Below, piece after piece: positions 24,886 through 34,895 of a stretch of DNA of 64,000 nucleotides. Positions within the stretch are counted from its first letter, which is position 1; every line of letters begins with the position of its first letter. The position numbers were made by a program, and so were the translations under genes. The notes below the pieces were generated by a model that made no database searches, had not been told where the DNA came from, and worked only from the letters and a program-made list of their open reading frames with translations. The DNA comes from CALAMC01 sp964459465. GTDB taxonomy: Bacteria; Zixibacteria; MSB-5A5; GN15; PGXB01. The stretch is taken from NCBI GenBank assembly GCA_964459465.1, contig CAYWLR010000009.1, positions 1-64,000 on the forward strand. Reading direction: 5' to 3'.

Positions 24886-27153
24886 ATGGAATTCCTAAAG
24901 GCGATAACAACGCCGATGTACTTCGTTTTCGGCGGCATTCTTTTGTTTCTGGCCTATACTATTGTCCGGGACAATCCCTCCGTCCGGGCTAATCGTATCG
25001 CCGGAGCCATGCTCTTTTTTGCGGGGCTCGGACCGATATTCATGGCCCTGGGCACCATTGTCAAACCGAACGTCGCCGTCGGCGCTCCTTTCGAGGAATC
25101 CTTCGTTTATAACCTCCTTTATATCTGGGAACTGTTTTTCCCAACTCTTCTTTTATTCAGCTGGGTGTTTCCAATCGACCGGTTATCATATATGAAATGG
25201 CGTCGCCTGCGTTACCTGATATTTTTCCCCCAGCTGTTTCACCTCCTGCTGGTTTTGCTATTTCGCAATCCCGAACGGGTTCTGCATCTTTTCGAGGTTG
25301 AATCATCTGGCGGTTTCTGGGGACTGATACTGGAACCGTTATCCTATATCATGAAGTGGGTCGTGCTCGGGTTCAGCCTGCTGTTGAGTTCGGAAAACGC
25401 CCTGTTCTCATTCATCAACCTGGTTTATGTCGGACTGGCCGTGTACTATCTTATCCGGGGCAAAGCCCTGATTGAAAACAAACAAATCCGCCGCCAAACC
25501 AACGTCTTCATCTGGGGGCTCTTCATTTCCGTGGTCATCCTGACGATGACCATTCTGATACCGCGCCTGTTATCGCTCGAAATGTCCCCGACCGTAGTCA
25601 GCCTGGCGATGATGACTGCCTTGATTATCGGCGGGGGTTCGATTGCCTGGTCGATCGTCCGGCATCAGTTTCTGGACGTCAGTTTCATTTTTCGGCAGTC
25701 GCTGGCTTATACCCTCACGTCCGGGATTCTGGTCGGCGGCTATATCCTGCTGGTCGGCCAGATGGATCGCTTTGTGACATACCTGTTTGGCGAGGAAACC
25801 AAAATTGTCAACGTTGCTTTCATCGTCCTGGCCTTGATTCTTTATCAGCCGATCATGAACCGAATCGACAACCTGATAAAGAAGTTGTTCATGAAAACCC
25901 GGGCCGATTACCGCACCGTCCTGGGCCGGTTGTCCCGCAGCATGATTTCCGTTTTTGACCCCGCCCGCGTGCGGGCCATAATCGAAAAAACGCTGCAGAC
26001 AACCATCCTGATACAGCGGGTATATTTCGTAATGTATGATGACATACTCGCGGAATATGTACTTCTGGCGTCCGATGATTTCCCCAATCGCTCGATCATC
26101 AGCCGTGACGACTCCCTTCTGGGCGCCATCGGTCAACTCGACGCTCCCGAACCGCTCGACCGCATAAGCGAATACGCCCGGGACAGCAACCTCCTTCTGC
26201 AATTGAGCAAACGTCGGGTCCAGTTGATTCTACCCCTCAAGGATAGCGACCACCTGTTGGGTTTTTTAGCCCTGACGGAAAAAGAATCCGGTTATCGCTA
26301 CAACGCCGAAGATATCACCGTGCTGGGCGTCATCTCCAATCAGTTGGTGACCTCTCTGACCAACGCGCGCTTGTACGCCGATTCGCTGGAAAAGCAGGTT
26401 CTGGAAGAAGAAATCGCCATGGCCCGTCAGATTCAGATAGAGCTTCTTCCCAAAAAACCGCCGGCATCCGACGCGTTCGACCTGAAAGCCTTCTCCAAAC
26501 CGTCGCGAACCATCGGGGGTGACTTCTATGACTTCATCAATCACGGTAACGGGGAATTCTCGATTGTCATCGCCGACGCCTCCGGCAAAGGCGTTCCGGC
26601 GGCCCTGCTGGTGGCCCAGATTCAAGCCATGCTGCACTCCGAGGTGCAAAATAAAAACGAGTTGTCGCGTATACTGCAGAATGTCAACGAATACGTGGTT
26701 TCATCGACCAGCGCAGAAAAATACGCCACCATGTTTTATGGCGAGTTCATGCCTCAAACGCGAACCTTTAAATATTCCAACGCTGGGCATAATTATCCGA
26801 TTCTGGTCCGGGCCGATGGCTCTCATGAATTGCTCTCACGAGGCGGCATGCTGATCGGCGCTTTCGCCGGGGCCGCTTATGATACCGCCGAAATTACCCT
26901 GCATGTCAATGACCTGCTGTTTTTTTACACCGATGGTTTGTCCGAGGCTCAAAACGAGGCCGACGAGGAGTACGGTGAAGACCGAATCATCGAATTCGTC
27001 ATAAATCATCGGCACCTCCCTCCGCAAGAAATCATTGACAGCCTTATCAGAGACGTGGCGCAGTTTGATTCATCGGATCCACCGCGCGACGACACAACCA
27101 TAATCATTTTAAAAGTGAACAACGGGGTTGGCAATGGCACATGGCAAATTTGA
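24886..27153 (+). CDS. Membrane-bound GAF-PP2C (SpoIIE-type) phosphatase
   Basis: The 755-aa protein has an N-terminal membrane region of about eight hydrophobic helices (1-300), then a GAF-like domain (about 350-495), a short coiled stretch with EEEIAMARQIQIELLP (the RsbU-type linker) and a PP2C phosphatase domain (540-750). Metal-binding motifs are GGDFYD (about 544), ADASGKG, the GHN segment and TDGLSEA. It would dephosphorylate the STAS protein in response to a signal sensed at the membrane or by the GAF domain. It is 17 bp after the RsbW-like gene and completes the module. Confidence 0.9.
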   Translation: MEFLKAITTPMYFVFGGILLFLAYTIVRDNPSVRANRIAGAMLFFAGLGPIFMALGTIVKPNVAVGAPFEESFVYNLLYIWELFFPTLLLFSWVFPIDRLSYMKWRRLRYLIFFPQLFHLLLVLLFRNPERVLHLFEVESSGGFWGLILEPLSYIMKWVVLGFSLLLSSENALFSFINLVYVGLAVYYLIRGKALIENKQIRRQTNVFIWGLFISVVILTMTILIPRLLSLEMSPTVVSLAMMTALIIGGGSIAWSIVRHQFLDVSFIFRQSLAYTLTSGILVGGYILLVGQMDRFVTYLFGEETKIVNVAFIVLALILYQPIMNRIDNLIKKLFMKTRADYRTVLGRLSRSMISVFDPARVRAIIEKTLQTTILIQRVYFVMYDDILAEYVLLASDDFPNRSIISRDDSLLGAIGQLDAPEPLDRISEYARDSNLLLQLSKRRVQLILPLKDSDHLLGFLALTEKESGYRYNAEDITVLGVISNQLVTSLTNARLYADSLEKQVLEEEIAMARQIQIELLPKKPPASDAFDLKAFSKPSRTIGGDFYDFINHGNGEFSIVIADASGKGVPAALLVAQIQAMLHSEVQNKNELSRILQNVNEYVVSSTSAEKYATMFYGEFMPQTRTFKYSNAGHNYPILVRADGSHELLSRGGMLIGAFAGAAYDTAEITLHVNDLLFFYTDGLSEAQNEADEEYGEDRIIEFVINHRHLPPQEIIDSLIRDVAQFDSSDPPRDDTTIIILKVNNGVGNGTWQI

Positions 27154-27700
27154 TGAAAAATCGCTGTTCGAAAGAAAATACAATAATTTCGGATTTAAAT
27201 ACTGCCCCGTTTGCGGCAGTCCTTTTATAGAACGCAAACTGGATCACAAACTCCGGCTGCAATGCGGCTACGGTGGGTGTGGCTATATCTATTACCACAA
27301 TCCGACGCCCGCGGCCGGGGCCATGATCGTCGATGATCGTAAAATTCTGCTGGTCAAACGATCGGCGCCTCCGAAAATCGGCTCCTGGTGCCTTCCCGCC
27401 GGATTCATGGAATTTGATGAACACCCTTCGCAAACCGCTGTCCGTGAACTCAAGGAAGAAACCGGACTGGACATACAAATTGATAGGCTATTCGACGTAT
27501 ATTCCGGCAATGACGACCCTCGCACCAACGCCGTTCTTATTTTGTACCTTGCCCGTATTGCCGGCGGAAAGCTGGCCGCCGGAGATGATGCCGCCGAAGT
27601 GCGCTTTTTCAAGCTCACCGATTTGCCGGGGGACATTGCTTTCGCTTCTCACCGCCAGGCTCTCGCCGATTATATCGCCCGGTTTCCGGAGAGTGAATGA
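27134..27700 (+). CDS. Nudix hydrolase with N-terminal zinc ribbon
   Basis: The ATG at 27134 gives 188 aa and overlaps the phosphatase 3' end by 20 bp. The N-terminal zinc ribbon (Cys24, 27, 44, 49) precedes a Nudix fold. The Nudix box at about 90-112 is complete, with its Gly, the RELKEETG core and the spacing expected. This arrangement resembles NudC/NADH pyrophosphatase-like and ADP-ribose pyrophosphatase-like proteins, but the substrate cannot be assigned. Translation is probably coupled to the phosphatase gene. Confidence 0.85.
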   Translation: MAHGKFDEKSLFERKYNNFGFKYCPVCGSPFIERKLDHKLRLQCGYGGCGYIYYHNPTPAAGAMIVDDRKILLVKRSAPPKIGSWCLPAGFMEFDEHPSQTAVRELKEETGLDIQIDRLFDVYSGNDDPRTNAVLILYLARIAGGKLAAGDDAAEVRFFKLTDLPGDIAFASHRQALADYIARFPESE

Positions 27701-27767
27701 AACTTTTATATTGCCAATCTGTCTAATTCTAATATAGATATACCGGCTTTCATAAAACCCGGAGGTT

Positions 27768-29522
27768 ATGATGAGTTTCTATAAAATGATAAAATCATGT
27801 TTTCTCTTTATAATTATTCTGGCCGCAGTTCCCGCAATGGCCGCCGATGGTTATAAAAGCTACAATCTTTCATCCGACGGACAGGATTATATAATAATCA
27901 CCGCCGCCAACCGCACCATAACCATCACCATTTTCGACGGCGACGACAAAATAATCACCGTCATCGAGGAGTCGGATGTCCGCCGGGTGAACAACATCAT
28001 ATTTCTGGGCGACGATCTCATGCTGGATCATGAGTCCTTGCGAATCGGCAACCGCAATTTCCCGCTTGACGTCATCGACCGAACCGAGGTCACCGTCGAA
28101 CGCGACCGCGACGTCACGGTTACTTTTACGCGCAAGGTCGAGAGCGCGTCCACCTCGAGCAGCCGCCGCCGCAATGTCATTGTAGTCGATAAGGACATGA
28201 ATATCCCTAAGGGCGAATTCGTCCGTGGTTCGGTCATCGGGTTCTGGTCGGATATTCATATTGACGGAGAAATAAACCTCGACGTCATCGCCATATTCGG
28301 CGACGTTGTTCTCGGTGACAACGCCGTCATACGCGGCGATATCGTCGCCATAAACGGAACCATCACAGGTTCTACAAAGGCTACCGTTTATGGCGAATTC
28401 GCGGAAACCGACTTTGAGGGCAAAGGCTGGAAAGGACGATGGAATAAAAGTTGGCAGTATGAGCAAAACTTCCCGATTATTGCCAAGTTTTATTATAACC
28501 GGGTGGACGGCGCCGCACCATATCTCGGCATAAAATACCTCGACAAGGACTCGTTGTATCCGGCGATTACGGTTTACGGTGGCTATGCCTTCGCCTCCGA
28601 AAGATGGCGTTATTTCCTAGGCTTCGAACAATCCTTTTTACGGCCAAGACTTCCCACTTTCGGCGGCAACATTTATCAAAGGCTGGCTTCGCCCGATGAC
28701 TGGATTATTTCCGACGCCGAAAATACATTCTTCGCCCTGATCGCAACCGAGGACTATAAAGACTTTTATGAAGCGCGCGGCGGCTATGGCTTTATTCGCT
28801 GGACACCGTTTCCCGGCAACCGTTACGAAATCGGTCTGCGCGGCGAACGTCACCGCTGGCTTGAGGCCCATCCCAACCTGTGGTCACTGTGCGGCGGCTC
28901 CAAAAGATTCCCCTCCAATTTTTATGCCTTCGGTGAGAACCCCGAAGATCTGGCTCGCGAGCAGTTTCATGAAAAGGACCTGACGGCCATGGAATTCAAA
29001 ATCGATTACAAATCTCCCGGTTTGAGCGAAGAAATGGAAAAGTCATTCTGGACAGCTCACGGCGAAATCGAATGGTCGCCGGATAGCTGGAGCGGTGATT
29101 TTGATTACACTCGTTATTTTGCCACCGGGGTACGCTATCAGCGACTTAATGAATATTCCGGGCTTTTGCTTCGCGTGGCGATTGGTTCGGCCGACGGCAT
29201 TTTGCCCATGCACAAAAAATTCTTCATGGGCGGGCTGGGGACACTATATGGTTATCGCCATAAAGAATATTTCGGCGACCAATTCTGGATGGCCGATATC
29301 GAATACCATATAGACCTGCCCCACAGCGATCTTGACGGCTGGCTGTTTTATAACGTCGCTCAAATGGGGGACGGTATTCGCGACCTTGGTGATTTCGATG
29401 TCAAACATTGCCTCGGCGTGGGGCTTTCCATCAACGAGGATATCAGATTGAATGTCGCCCAGCGTCTGGACAGGTCCGGGGCTTCTCCCCGGCTTTATGT
29501 CAGAATCGGACGAATATATTGA
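27768..29522 (+). CDS. Bactofilin-like N-terminus fused to an Omp85-like barrel
   Basis: This 584-aa exported protein starts with a signal peptide (AMAADG cleavage region, about residue 26). Residues about 145-205 form short beta-helix-like repeats (GSVIGFWSDIHIDGEINLDV; AIFGDVVLGDNAVIRGDIVA), like polymer-forming bactofilin or hexapeptide strands. The C-terminal 350 residues alternate aromatic and polar strands. They include FFMGGLGTLYGYR, resembling the surface-antigen/Omp85 motif, and end in RIGRIY, which fits an outer-membrane signature. No POTRA domains are seen. It would lie in the outer membrane facing the periplasm. Function unknown. Confidence 0.7.
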   Translation: MMSFYKMIKSCFLFIIILAAVPAMAADGYKSYNLSSDGQDYIIITAANRTITITIFDGDDKIITVIEESDVRRVNNIIFLGDDLMLDHESLRIGNRNFPLDVIDRTEVTVERDRDVTVTFTRKVESASTSSSRRRNVIVVDKDMNIPKGEFVRGSVIGFWSDIHIDGEINLDVIAIFGDVVLGDNAVIRGDIVAINGTITGSTKATVYGEFAETDFEGKGWKGRWNKSWQYEQNFPIIAKFYYNRVDGAAPYLGIKYLDKDSLYPAITVYGGYAFASERWRYFLGFEQSFLRPRLPTFGGNIYQRLASPDDWIISDAENTFFALIATEDYKDFYEARGGYGFIRWTPFPGNRYEIGLRGERHRWLEAHPNLWSLCGGSKRFPSNFYAFGENPEDLAREQFHEKDLTAMEFKIDYKSPGLSEEMEKSFWTAHGEIEWSPDSWSGDFDYTRYFATGVRYQRLNEYSGLLLRVAIGSADGILPMHKKFFMGGLGTLYGYRHKEYFGDQFWMADIEYHIDLPHSDLDGWLFYNVAQMGDGIRDLGDFDVKHCLGVGLSINEDIRLNVAQRLDRSGASPRLYVRIGRIY

Positions 29523-29789
29523 TTTTGGATTAACGGGTCTTTATTTCTGCCGCATTTTTCATGCAAGGCATCCTCGCCTGTCACATAATCCTTTGTATTT
29601 CATGCTGTTGCCGACACTGAAACCGCCATAATTAATCCCCTGATCAACTATATCAATTGACCGGCTAAATTTAATATTTCGGCACATGGCTACCGGCCTG
29701 CGTCCCGCCTCGGCAACTTAAGAGTTGGTCGTTGTTTGCCGATAAATAACTAAACTACTAGCCTTATGGCAGGACTGGGGTAAACATAT

Positions 29790-31604
29790 ATGGACGAGTT
29801 TCAGGGAAATACAACCAAGTTTAAGCCGGACATTATTTTCGACGACTCCGGCCCGATTGACGAGAATACCCAGCGACTGAAAGTTGCGGAATCAGGCAAT
29901 GCCCTGGCCGAGATGGAAGCCGCCCTTGATGAAATAGCCGGCGCCAACCCGCGCATCGAGCAGGACGAGGTCACCGCCACCAAATCGCTGGATGATTTGC
30001 GCGGGCTTCTGCATGTTTCGCAAGCGGTCAATTCATCGCTTGTTCTTGAAGACATTCTGCAGGTTGTCATGAAAAAAGCTATTGAGCTGCTTTCAGCCGA
30101 ACGAGGCTTTATCATGTTACTGGACGACACCAACAGACTGCAGTTTAAAACGGCTTTCAATCTCTGTAAAGAGGCCCTGATGGATGAGGATTTCAAGATT
30201 TCCAATTCCATCGCCGACCAGGTCGCCGGAACCGGAAAATCCGTCTATACTTCCGACGCCCAGTCCGACGAGCGTTACGCCGGCCAGAAATCGGTCCGGG
30301 AATTGCACCTTCGCTCCATCATGTGCGTCCCCTTGAAAATCAAGAACAGCGTCATCGGCATCATTTATCTGGACAATTCTTCCCAGGCCAAACTGTTCTT
30401 GAAATCGGACCTGTTTTTATTCGAATTGTTCGCCCAGCAGGCGGCCAATGCGATTCATAATGCCGGGCTGTATGACCACGTTCTGGCCCTGAAGAAATAT
30501 AATGAAACCGTGGTAAATAATTCCCCGGTCGGTATCGTCGTCATCGATTCGACATACAACGTGATATCCATAAACGACGCCGCCCTGGCGACTCTTGAAA
30601 AAAACAAAGATGATATCACCGCGTATCATCCGCGCATCGCGCCCACGAAATTTCTCAATCTGATTCCGGAATCGGAACGGCCCAAATGGCGGCAGATGAT
30701 CGACGTCGCCCTCACCACCAACCAGTCCTATGAAGACGCCCGGTATTTTCATAATACCGGCTACGAAGAAAAAGTTCTGTCGATCAAAATTTCTCCCACC
30801 ACTGAGATTCCCTATGGTGGCGACGGTTTGATTCTCATCATCGAAGACATCACCGAAAAGATTATCATGGAAAAATATGTCATACTCTCCGAGAAACTGG
30901 TGGCTCGGGGAGAAATGGCCGCGTCCATCGGCCACGAACTCAACAATTATCTGACCATCATCGCCAATAACGCCGAACTTCTGTCCCTCAATATCGACAA
31001 AGGCTCATCGGATAAAGCCCGGCGAAATACCGTTCAGATAATCGAAAGCATTAAAAAAATGAAACGGTTCACCGACGGCCTGATGGATTTTTCCAAACTC
31101 GAAACCGAGGTCATCAGCTATGACCTCAAGCTCTTGATCGAAGACCTCCTCTTCTCCATCAAACCGCAGGCCCGATTCAAACAGGTTGACTTTACATTTG
31201 ACCTCGACACCGAAATGCCGCCCATCGAAATCGATGTCGGTCAGATTCAGCAGGTTCTGATGAATCTGCTTAATAACGCCGCCGATGCCACCGACGACCG
31301 CGCCGAGACCGAAGGCAAAGACAGCGGCTACAAACACCATATTGATATCTCAACATCGTATGACCGCAAAAAGGACCGGGTCGAAATCACGGTCGCCGAC
31401 AACGGTTGCGGTATTCCCGAAGAAGGTTTGAGCAAAATATTTACTCCACATTATACCACCAAGGATTCGGGGCACGGGCTGGGTCTGGCTAATTGCCGCA
31501 AAATTATCGAGTCTCATCAGGGTGAAATTACGGTGCAGTCAAAAGTGGGCCAGGGGACGAGCTTCACTATTACCCTGCCCCGGGAACACAAAAAAATAGA
31601 ATAA
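29790..31604 (+). CDS. Soluble GAF-PAS sensor histidine kinase
   Basis: This 604-aa protein has no membrane helix. The domains are GAF (about 75-228), PAS (about 240-360), HisKA with phospho-acceptor His382 in ASIGHELNNYL, and a GHKL ATPase domain (about 480-600) with N-box LLNNAADAT, G1 DNGCGIPE and G2 GHGLGLANCRK. No response regulator is beside it. The following Ser/Thr kinase gene begins on the very next base, so the two are probably co-translated. Signal ligand unknown. Confidence 0.9.
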   Translation: MDEFQGNTTKFKPDIIFDDSGPIDENTQRLKVAESGNALAEMEAALDEIAGANPRIEQDEVTATKSLDDLRGLLHVSQAVNSSLVLEDILQVVMKKAIELLSAERGFIMLLDDTNRLQFKTAFNLCKEALMDEDFKISNSIADQVAGTGKSVYTSDAQSDERYAGQKSVRELHLRSIMCVPLKIKNSVIGIIYLDNSSQAKLFLKSDLFLFELFAQQAANAIHNAGLYDHVLALKKYNETVVNNSPVGIVVIDSTYNVISINDAALATLEKNKDDITAYHPRIAPTKFLNLIPESERPKWRQMIDVALTTNQSYEDARYFHNTGYEEKVLSIKISPTTEIPYGGDGLILIIEDITEKIIMEKYVILSEKLVARGEMAASIGHELNNYLTIIANNAELLSLNIDKGSSDKARRNTVQIIESIKKMKRFTDGLMDFSKLETEVISYDLKLLIEDLLFSIKPQARFKQVDFTFDLDTEMPPIEIDVGQIQQVLMNLLNNAADATDDRAETEGKDSGYKHHIDISTSYDRKKDRVEITVADNGCGIPEEGLSKIFTPHYTTKDSGHGLGLANCRKIIESHQGEITVQSKVGQGTSFTITLPREHKKIE

Positions 31605-34600
31605 ATGTCGGATGAAATTGAAAGTATCGGAAACTTTAAAATTATCCGCTCCATCGGCAACGGCGGAACAGCGCGGGTGTACCTGGCAACTCGGTCGCCG
31701 GAAAGTCGTCCGGTAGCCCTTAAAACCGCCCTCGATTCCGCCCCCGGAGAAGTTCGCCAGTTCTATCCTCTCATAAAAAGAGAATTTGACTTAATCGGTA
31801 ATTTATCGTACCCCGGTCTGATTCGGGTTCACGATTTGAATTACTCCGACGATAAATACCCGTTTTTAACAATGGAATACTGCCCGGGTGACACTCTCGA
31901 TAAAATCGGCGTGATACACGACCCGCCCGCATTCCTCAACCTGTTATCGTCGATTGCCATCAATTTGTACTACCTGAAAATCGCCGGCCTATCGCATGGC
32001 GACCTCAAACCCCAGAATATATTTCTGGCGGCGCCGTTTGAGCGTATGCATCGCGGCTGCAAGACCTATACCAAAATCTCCGATTTCTCGCTGGCTCTGA
32101 AAGCCAACTCATCGAACCAGAATCGTCTCGGCCTCGGGACGGTCGGATATATCGCCCCCGAGACGCTGGCCGACGGAACCTTGAATCATAAATCAGATGT
32201 CTTCGCCCTGGGCATCATCGCCTATATCCTGGCCACCGGAATCCACCCCTTTATAGATAAATTCAACGACCCGGTCCGCACCAACTCCCGTATCAAGGAG
32301 CACGAGCCCGACCCCCCACACGCTCTTGACGATTCTGTCTCGCCCGAAATATCCGACCTGATCCTGAAAATGCTTGCTAAAAATCCATCGGAACGCCCGG
32401 AAGACGGATTTCAAATATGCCGTGAACTCGAAAAAATTGGGGCGACCCTGCCATATCGAACCATGATTCGTCCCAAACATATCCTTCAAGCCCTGAACTC
32501 CGACCATGGAATAAACATGCTTTTGGAATTTCCTTTCGACTTTGATGAAACATGCCGGAAGGCCACCTATTCATTGGCCGGTGATGACCCGGTCCTGATT
32601 CGGCATTTGCTGGAGTCTAATTTCGGCAAGGGGAATTTTGTCTGGAACGACTCCGGAAAGTTTTGCCCGTCGTCACCATCTTTGAAATTGCATTGGCCAC
32701 AAAGAATGCAAAGACATCAGGGCAAAGCCTTTCACAGATTGAGTTGGTCGAAAAAGAAAAAGGCCGTGGGTTGCGCCGTTTTGGGGAATACCCAGGATGC
32801 CATGACACTCGGCATCATTGAGGCGCCCGAACGTCGGGACTACCCGCCGCCCCTGCTTACATTTCTTGGCGGGAAAATATCTCCCCGCGCCGCTCGCCTT
32901 ATAAATCAAAATCTGGCCCGTCAGGCGACATCGCGCAAGAATCTTTATCTGGCCGCATTATTACGCTTCCGGGCGGGCAATCTGGACGAGGGGTACAGCC
33001 CGGCCCTCGACTTTATCAATGAAGCGATAAATGCGTCCGATTTTGACAAAGCGCTGGATATTGCCGACAAGTATATCCGTCTGGCCGATGCAGCCGCCGA
33101 TTATGAACGGCTTAAAATACTGCGTCGGCAAAAAGCCGACCTTGCCAAACGCACCGGTCAGATTGGCCGTGCCGAAAAACTACTACTGGAAATAGTCGAC
33201 CAATATAAAAACCAAAAGGCCGATCGATTCCTGGCCGAGGTTTTTAAAGAGCTTGGCGACCTTTACAAAATGAAACAGGACTACAACTCCGGCATCAAGG
33301 CCCTCCGGCAAGCCGAGCAGGTCTTTCATGAAATCGACGACAAACTGGAATTATCCCATACCTTGAACAATATCGGTAATATCTATTGGATTGACGCCCG
33401 CTACGACGAAGCCTGGTCATACTATCTTCAGGCTTTTAAAATCCAACGGCGGCTTCAGGCCATCGATGACGTCGCCTCAACGTTATCCAACATGGCCTCG
33501 ATATATTTTTTCCGCGAGCGTTTTGACCGGGCGATCCGTTTGTTTAAGCTGTCACTGCGACTCAAGCGACTCACCGGCAATGCCCTCGAAATCGCACGGA
33601 CGCTCAACAACCTCGGTTACGTCTATACGGAGCTTGGCAGTCTTGAAAAAGCGATTGATTGCCTGGAGGAATCCCGCCAACTCGATGAAAAAGCCGGGTC
33701 GCAAAAGGACCTGCTATTCAACCTTGAAAATCTGACGCTCGTCATGCTCTATGCCGGGCGATTGCGCGAATCGATCGAGCATCTTAAAAAAGGGCTGAAA
33801 ATAGCGGAAACACTTGGTGACGAGCCACATCAAGGGGCGTTTCTTCGTGGTTTGGCCACAGTGCAAAAACGCATGGGCTATTACGGCCAGGCCCTTGAAA
33901 ATATCGAGCGCGCCGTAATCATCAGTGAGAAAAACGGCGATGAACCTCACTTGATTCTGTGCCTGATTCAAATGGGTGATATATTCTACCGGCTGAATAT
34001 TCTTGGTAAAGCCTATGATATCTATCTCAAAATCGACGAATTGGCACGCAAGCTGGGTGACAGCCGGGCACAGATTGCCTCCATTATTCTACAGAGCCAG
34101 ATCGACAGCGATTATCGCCATCTCGATATCGCGCTCCGAATCGCCGAGGAACTCAAACTGACCAGAAATATCCGTCACATTCTGATTCAAAAAGCGGAAC
34201 TGGCCCTCAAGCATAATGAAATCCCACTGGCGGCAGAAACTCTTGAAACACTCGACAACTTGTTTGACCGTTCGGAAACCGACCTGGAAATTCCCCGCCT
34301 TGAAAATTTACGCGGGCTTTTTTATTTTCGGACGGAAAAACCCGATGATGCCCTTGAGACACTTATCAAGGCTCGCGACCTGGCGGCACGGTCAGCGCTT
34401 TTGCCCGAAAAGTGTGAAGCCGCCTATTACCTTGGTTTGGTTCACGTCCATCTGAAGGACTATGAAAAAGCATTCGGTCATTACCGGGAAGCCATTGGCG
34501 GCTTTAAGAAAATGGCGGCGGATATCAAAGACACCGATATACAACAGGCATTACTGAAAAATGATTTACTGATTTCCCTCGGACAGGAAATAAAAAAGCT

Positions 34601-34625
34601 GAACAACCTTTTGGTATCAAAATAA
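31605..34625 (+). CDS. Ser/Thr protein kinase with large TPR region
   Basis: This 1006-aa protein starts directly after the histidine kinase stop codon. The kinase domain (about 10-280) has the glycine loop GNGGTA (18-23), Lys40, Glu60, HGDLKPQN (131-138), DFS in place of DFG (160-162) and APE (184-186). The Asp, Lys and Asn needed for catalysis are present. A less conserved segment (280-430) leads into at least ten TPR-type repeats (about 430-990), the longest helical array in the window. No membrane helix or PASTA domain is seen. It is likely a cytoplasmic signalling scaffold. Confidence 0.88.
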   Translation: MSDEIESIGNFKIIRSIGNGGTARVYLATRSPESRPVALKTALDSAPGEVRQFYPLIKREFDLIGNLSYPGLIRVHDLNYSDDKYPFLTMEYCPGDTLDKIGVIHDPPAFLNLLSSIAINLYYLKIAGLSHGDLKPQNIFLAAPFERMHRGCKTYTKISDFSLALKANSSNQNRLGLGTVGYIAPETLADGTLNHKSDVFALGIIAYILATGIHPFIDKFNDPVRTNSRIKEHEPDPPHALDDSVSPEISDLILKMLAKNPSERPEDGFQICRELEKIGATLPYRTMIRPKHILQALNSDHGINMLLEFPFDFDETCRKATYSLAGDDPVLIRHLLESNFGKGNFVWNDSGKFCPSSPSLKLHWPQRMQRHQGKAFHRLSWSKKKKAVGCAVLGNTQDAMTLGIIEAPERRDYPPPLLTFLGGKISPRAARLINQNLARQATSRKNLYLAALLRFRAGNLDEGYSPALDFINEAINASDFDKALDIADKYIRLADAAADYERLKILRRQKADLAKRTGQIGRAEKLLLEIVDQYKNQKADRFLAEVFKELGDLYKMKQDYNSGIKALRQAEQVFHEIDDKLELSHTLNNIGNIYWIDARYDEAWSYYLQAFKIQRRLQAIDDVASTLSNMASIYFFRERFDRAIRLFKLSLRLKRLTGNALEIARTLNNLGYVYTELGSLEKAIDCLEESRQLDEKAGSQKDLLFNLENLTLVMLYAGRLRESIEHLKKGLKIAETLGDEPHQGAFLRGLATVQKRMGYYGQALENIERAVIISEKNGDEPHLILCLIQMGDIFYRLNILGKAYDIYLKIDELARKLGDSRAQIASIILQSQIDSDYRHLDIALRIAEELKLTRNIRHILIQKAELALKHNEIPLAAETLETLDNLFDRSETDLEIPRLENLRGLFYFRTEKPDDALETLIKARDLAARSALLPEKCEAAYYLGLVHVHLKDYEKAFGHYREAIGGFKKMAADIKDTDIQQALLKNDLLISLGQEIKKLNNLLVSK

Positions 34626-34631
34626 AATAAG

Positions 34632-34654
34632 GGGCAGGTCCACAGGACCTGCCC
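34632..34654. repeat. Strong hairpin after the kinase stop
   Basis: GGGCAGGTCC and GGACCTGCCC form a perfect 10-bp stem with an ACA loop, 7 bp after the kinase stop codon. It is not followed by T residues. Confidence 0.5.
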
Positions 34655-34696
34655 TCATGTCAACATTCAGAGGAGCCTGCCCTCAATGGCAATTTG

Positions 34697-34864
34697 ATGG
34701 TCAAGACTCCCGGCAGTTACGGTTGGCAAATCGAGCCGTTAAGATCAACCGCCACCCCAACCGCCAAAAACCTGGCCACCCTGATTGAAACCAACAGGGG
34801 CAACCTTCTCTTCAAGTTTGACGATTGTGAGTACGTACATTCGATGTACCTCCTCCGATGTTGA
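34697..34864 (+). CDS. Possible 55-aa fragment, DUF192-like start
   Basis: The frame reads MVKTPGSYGWQIEPLRS then a central NRGNLLFKFDDCEYVHSMYL. The CEYVHSMY part resembles the Cys-x-x-Val-His-Ser/Thr-x-Met core of DUF192 proteins, but the frame stops soon after. It could be a decayed gene or a chance frame. An intrinsic terminator follows 32 bp later, so it may be transcribed. No ribosome-binding site is seen. Confidence 0.25.
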   Translation: MVKTPGSYGWQIEPLRSTATPTAKNLATLIETNRGNLLFKFDDCEYVHSMYLLRC

Positions 34865-34895
34865 TATTAGCGCCTGGATTATCCAGAGCACTCTT

